Shown piece by piece: positions 62,101 through 64,000 of a DNA stretch of 64,000 bases. Source of the DNA: Oscheius dolichura (taxonomy: Eukaryota > Nematoda > Chromadorea > Rhabditida > Rhabditidae); contig OW051492.1 of assembly GCA_932521035.1 (NCBI GenBank), positions 10,044,001 to 10,108,000 on the forward strand. Reading direction: 5' to 3'. The notes under the pieces were generated by a model that ran no database searches, was not told the origin of the DNA, and worked only from the letters and a program-made list of their open reading frames with translations. Numbering within the stretch: position 1 is the stretch's first letter; the number at the start of each line of letters is the position of its first letter. The translations under genes and the position numbers were made by a program.

Positions 62101-64000
62101 AATGGCGGTTATCAACTAGAAAGGCACCTAGGCTGGGCTTCGGGTAATCTAGAGTACCCCTAGTTTAAATATTTTGCCCAGGACTTTGGGTCCGATATGG
62201 AAAAGCGTCTTTGGAACCCGAATGTGAACTTCCAGTTACCTATTCTCGAAAACAAACATTGGAAAGCCGAAAAACCTGGCTCGGCCCTCGGTAATCCACT
62301 TCTCTGCACCCGTAAAGTCTCGGCAGGAGGAACATATTTATTCGAAACTGTTACAAAATTGTGACGCCTTTATATCTTTGTGCTGCCGAGACTTTACGGG
62401 TGCAGGGGATCGGACTATCGAAGACTGAACCCATTTCCCATTTCTTTGGTCCCTTTCCCCCCTCAAGACCCAAAATAGAGGACAAAATCTCCTCACCTCC
62501 AGGAAAAAGAAGACGTTATAATTCTTAGCACTGGCTCGTCTATTATTTTTTCCTCCACCGACAAATTGAAAATCATTTGGCTGCCAGGCGGGGACCAATT
62601 TGGCTTGTCCACTATAAAGGGTTCGACTCTTCGGACCACCAGATGAGGCTATCATCTTCACCTGACCTAAACACTCAATTTTTATATAAAAAAAGGAAAA
62701 TACTTACCATCTACTGTCAGATTAAACGAATAGACAAAGAGCTCCACAATGAGGCCATTAACACAGAAGAGAACGTCTTCTATTTGGATGTGCTCATCGT
62801 TATAGCATTTTAGTATGGTTCGCTCCGGCTCCATTTCTTGTAAGATATTTGCGTCCCATCGGGCGGATGAGCGAGGCTCTCGAGGCTCAATTTTATATTC
62901 CACATTTATCTGAAATCGAAAAAATTGGAAAAAGTTCATTTCGTTTTTTGGGGGCTCAATTGAGCCAAATGACCTGACGCGGGGTCGGCACACATTTGGC
63001 GGCTTTCAAGGTCTTGTTAGATATAATTTTTTGGTAGGATTATGTTCTCCAGATCAAGGGCTATCTTTTGACTACTGTGATATACCCAATCCAATGATGG
63101 CTTGAAGAACTAGACGGCGTTTTTGCCAATTTTTAGAGGAAATGATGGGAATAGATCAAAACTCGGCCCGTAAACCGTCTAGACTAAACTAAACGGTTTA
63201 GTGCATCACAAGCTGATAAACATTTGACCTTCCCGAAAAAAATCCCATCTGGTGAGTATAATGTTACCATCACTCCGTCTGGTAGAACTAGAAACTGCCG
63301 AAAAGGGTTCAACCCTCGACAGTCCGTTTCCCTGCACCCGTAAAGTCTCGGCAGAACAAAGGTACAATGGCGTCACAGCTTTGTATCCGTTTTGAATAAA
63401 GATGACCCAGGGTGCAGGCTATCGACCGTGCTGGGGCAAAAAAACCCCTAGCGAGCATTATTAGGTATTTTTGAGTCTTAAACAGAACCTACCTTATATT
63501 TATTCCCAGTCGGAGTGTCAAATGGAGCCAGGCCCATAACTGCCGATCGCTGATTGGTGTGTTTGACCGTTTCCCGGCGGGACGTCTGTGGAATTCCAAT
63601 ATACTCGTGGTAGATAGCAGTTTCTAAACAAAATGACTCGTATTTTATCCAAAAATGGGTCAAAAACGGGATTGCCTCTCCCAATCCCTCCAGGACCCAA
63701 AACCCCGCCAAAATTCCTACCTTTGAATGCTCCATCGATGGGACAACAGCTATAGACGCAATTCTGACCATAGGCTCGGATACATCCATCAACTACCGTA
63801 ATCGAGGCGAACTTCTCCCCTCGTTCTGGCCGGTAACTAAAAAATCCGTCGTCTCCCACCGGCAGGAGTCCAAATTTTCCACAGATATGGATCTAAACCC
63901 CTTTGTCTGTTGTTTGTCATCCCGGGAAGACTACAGTATACCTTTTTATCAGTGACAAAAGCCGAAAAGCCGTCTCCCACGACGATATCCACCACGGGAT
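56125..64000 (-). CDS. IBTK: IBTK homologue (inhibitor of Bruton tyrosine kinase family), 5' end outside window
   Basis: Twenty exons are read: 63942-64000 (partial), 63721-63892, 63493-63623, 62708-62909, 62497-62666, 61853-62065, 61623-61808, 60917-61194, 60552-60635, 60348-60513, 60041-60122, 59739-59992, 58942-59067, 58667-58897, 56999-57238, 56867-56951, 56658-56784, 56375-56613, 56204-56298 and 56125-56163. They give 1059 codons including stop. The start resembles RCC1-type blades (VVDIVVGDGFSAFVTDKK) and HGVTFVETSPDGKNMIYL. A BTB-type region covers LREILCLQSDYFGAAMF to NVHLVFDLYEKMDHLREL. A basic linker (KRKCRIR) follows, then the conserved end GSFAAIMAEEQRRQ and KPLEAVTMEERAMQELEAEY. 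IBTK-type proteins act as CUL3 ubiquitin-ligase adaptors. Joining the last exon before 58667 to 57238 (phase 0) is inferred from homology on both sides. Confidence 0.75.
58575..58645 (-). mobile_element. tRNA-derived SINE-like copy in large IBTK intron
   Basis: On the minus strand AAATGGCGCAGTGCATTGAG is followed by CCATGGTTCGATCCTTCGAT. It is in sense orientation just 20-90 bases beyond the donor at 58667. The reading frame of the exon stays open through the SINE to a stop at 58361. Confidence 0.7.
60249..60284 (+). mobile_element. Solo right arm of palindromic element M1
   Basis: GCAGCTGCCGAGACTCTACG continues with GGTGCGGGCGCAC, without a left arm. It lies in an IBTK intron. Confidence 0.6.
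60715..60745 (+). repeat. Dispersed repeat R3 copy
   Basis: TTGTAGAGAAAATCCTGGGC plus TACATTTTGA in an IBTK intron. It shows that this repeat, unlike the 16-base motif, also occurs in the right part of the window. Confidence 0.6.
61495..61557 (+). mobile_element. Degenerate short palindromic element M1
   Basis: GCGCGCCCGTACCCGTAAAA and CGTAAAATCTCGGCAGCTGC lie side by side in the same orientation rather than inverted, with a shortened loop. It is probably a rearranged copy. Confidence 0.5.
62279..62432 (-). mobile_element. Long palindromic element M1 in IBTK intron, inverted copy
   Basis: The ends are GGCTCGGCCCTCGGTAATCC and GGACTATCGAAGACTGAACC, with arms GCACCCGTAAAGTCTCGGC and CTGCCGAGACTTTACGGGTG. 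The internal order (TATTTATTCGAAACTGTTAC, then TTTATATCTTTGTG) shows the opposite orientation to the copy at 9341. Confidence 0.85.
63305..63433 (+). mobile_element. Long palindromic element M1, internally deleted
   Basis: The left end is GGTTCAACCCTCGACAGTCC, with GCACCCGTAAAGTCTCGGC, the internal AACAAAGGTACAATGG and TTTTGAATAAAGATGAC. Most of the right arm is missing (only AGGGTGCAGG remains) before the outer end CTATCGACCGTGCT. Confidence 0.75.

Overview
This window looks like nuclear DNA of a nematode. The protein-coding genes are split into many small exons. Introns are often 40-80 bases, and their 3' ends read TTTTCAG, TTTTAG or TTCCAG. One gene belongs to the FkbM-methyltransferase family that is strongly expanded in nematodes, and several start codons sit directly behind a splice acceptor, as expected for spliced-leader addition. 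The species cannot be told from the sequence. I built the gene models by joining exons by eye with splice-phase checks. For every complete gene the summed exon length is divisible by three, but single exon edges may be off by a base or by a cryptic site.

Layout: a partial calponin-like first exon (739-846, minus); an FkbM-domain gene (2819-4947, minus); a catalytically intact myotubularin (5626-10346, minus); a 40-residue protein (10679-10885, minus); the bifunctional 6-phosphofructo-2-kinase/fructose-2,6-bisphosphatase (11345-15314, minus, with an alternative first exon at 16696-16762); TMEM14 (18295-19729, plus); a secreted, possibly neuropeptide, precursor (20348-20599, plus); a secreted protein of unknown function (20902-23496, minus); a plus-strand gene with an apparent frameshift (about 23619-24357); a very large SLC4 bicarbonate transporter gene (24933 to about 40759, minus) with five candidate alternative first exons; a gene-poor, repeat-rich stretch (40760-46553); a CDK10-like kinase (46554-48105, minus); an 1875-residue R3H/DEIH-box RNA helicase resembling YTHDC2 without a YTH domain (48501-55469, minus); and the C-terminal part of an IBTK homologue (56125 to beyond 64000, minus).

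The unusual layer is the repeats. A 16-base motif, GCCACAGTTAGACAGC, occurs about 60 times by eye in both orientations between positions 1 and 46100 and was not seen after that. It lies in introns, directly behind 5' splice sites, in hairpin-forming pairs, and once supplies a stop codon. A second family consists of palindromic elements with ends related to GCACCCGTAAAGTCTCGGC, in a long (about 150 bp) and a short (about 90 bp) form. Also present are tRNA-derived SINE-like copies, a second inverted-repeat family rich in GCGCGC ends, two other large inverted repeats, and a repeat containing TAGAGAAAATTCTGGGC.

From about 46.5 to 57.5 kb the style changes: AT-rich codons, introns mostly around 40-50 bases, and none of these repeats. 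One edge of this island falls inside the large intron of the IBTK gene. The genes are mostly housekeeping or signalling genes (phosphoinositide turnover, glycolytic control, bicarbonate/pH transport, transcription-linked kinase, RNA helicase). Nothing shows that they work as one pathway. No virus, plasmid, CRISPR array or bacterial operon was seen.
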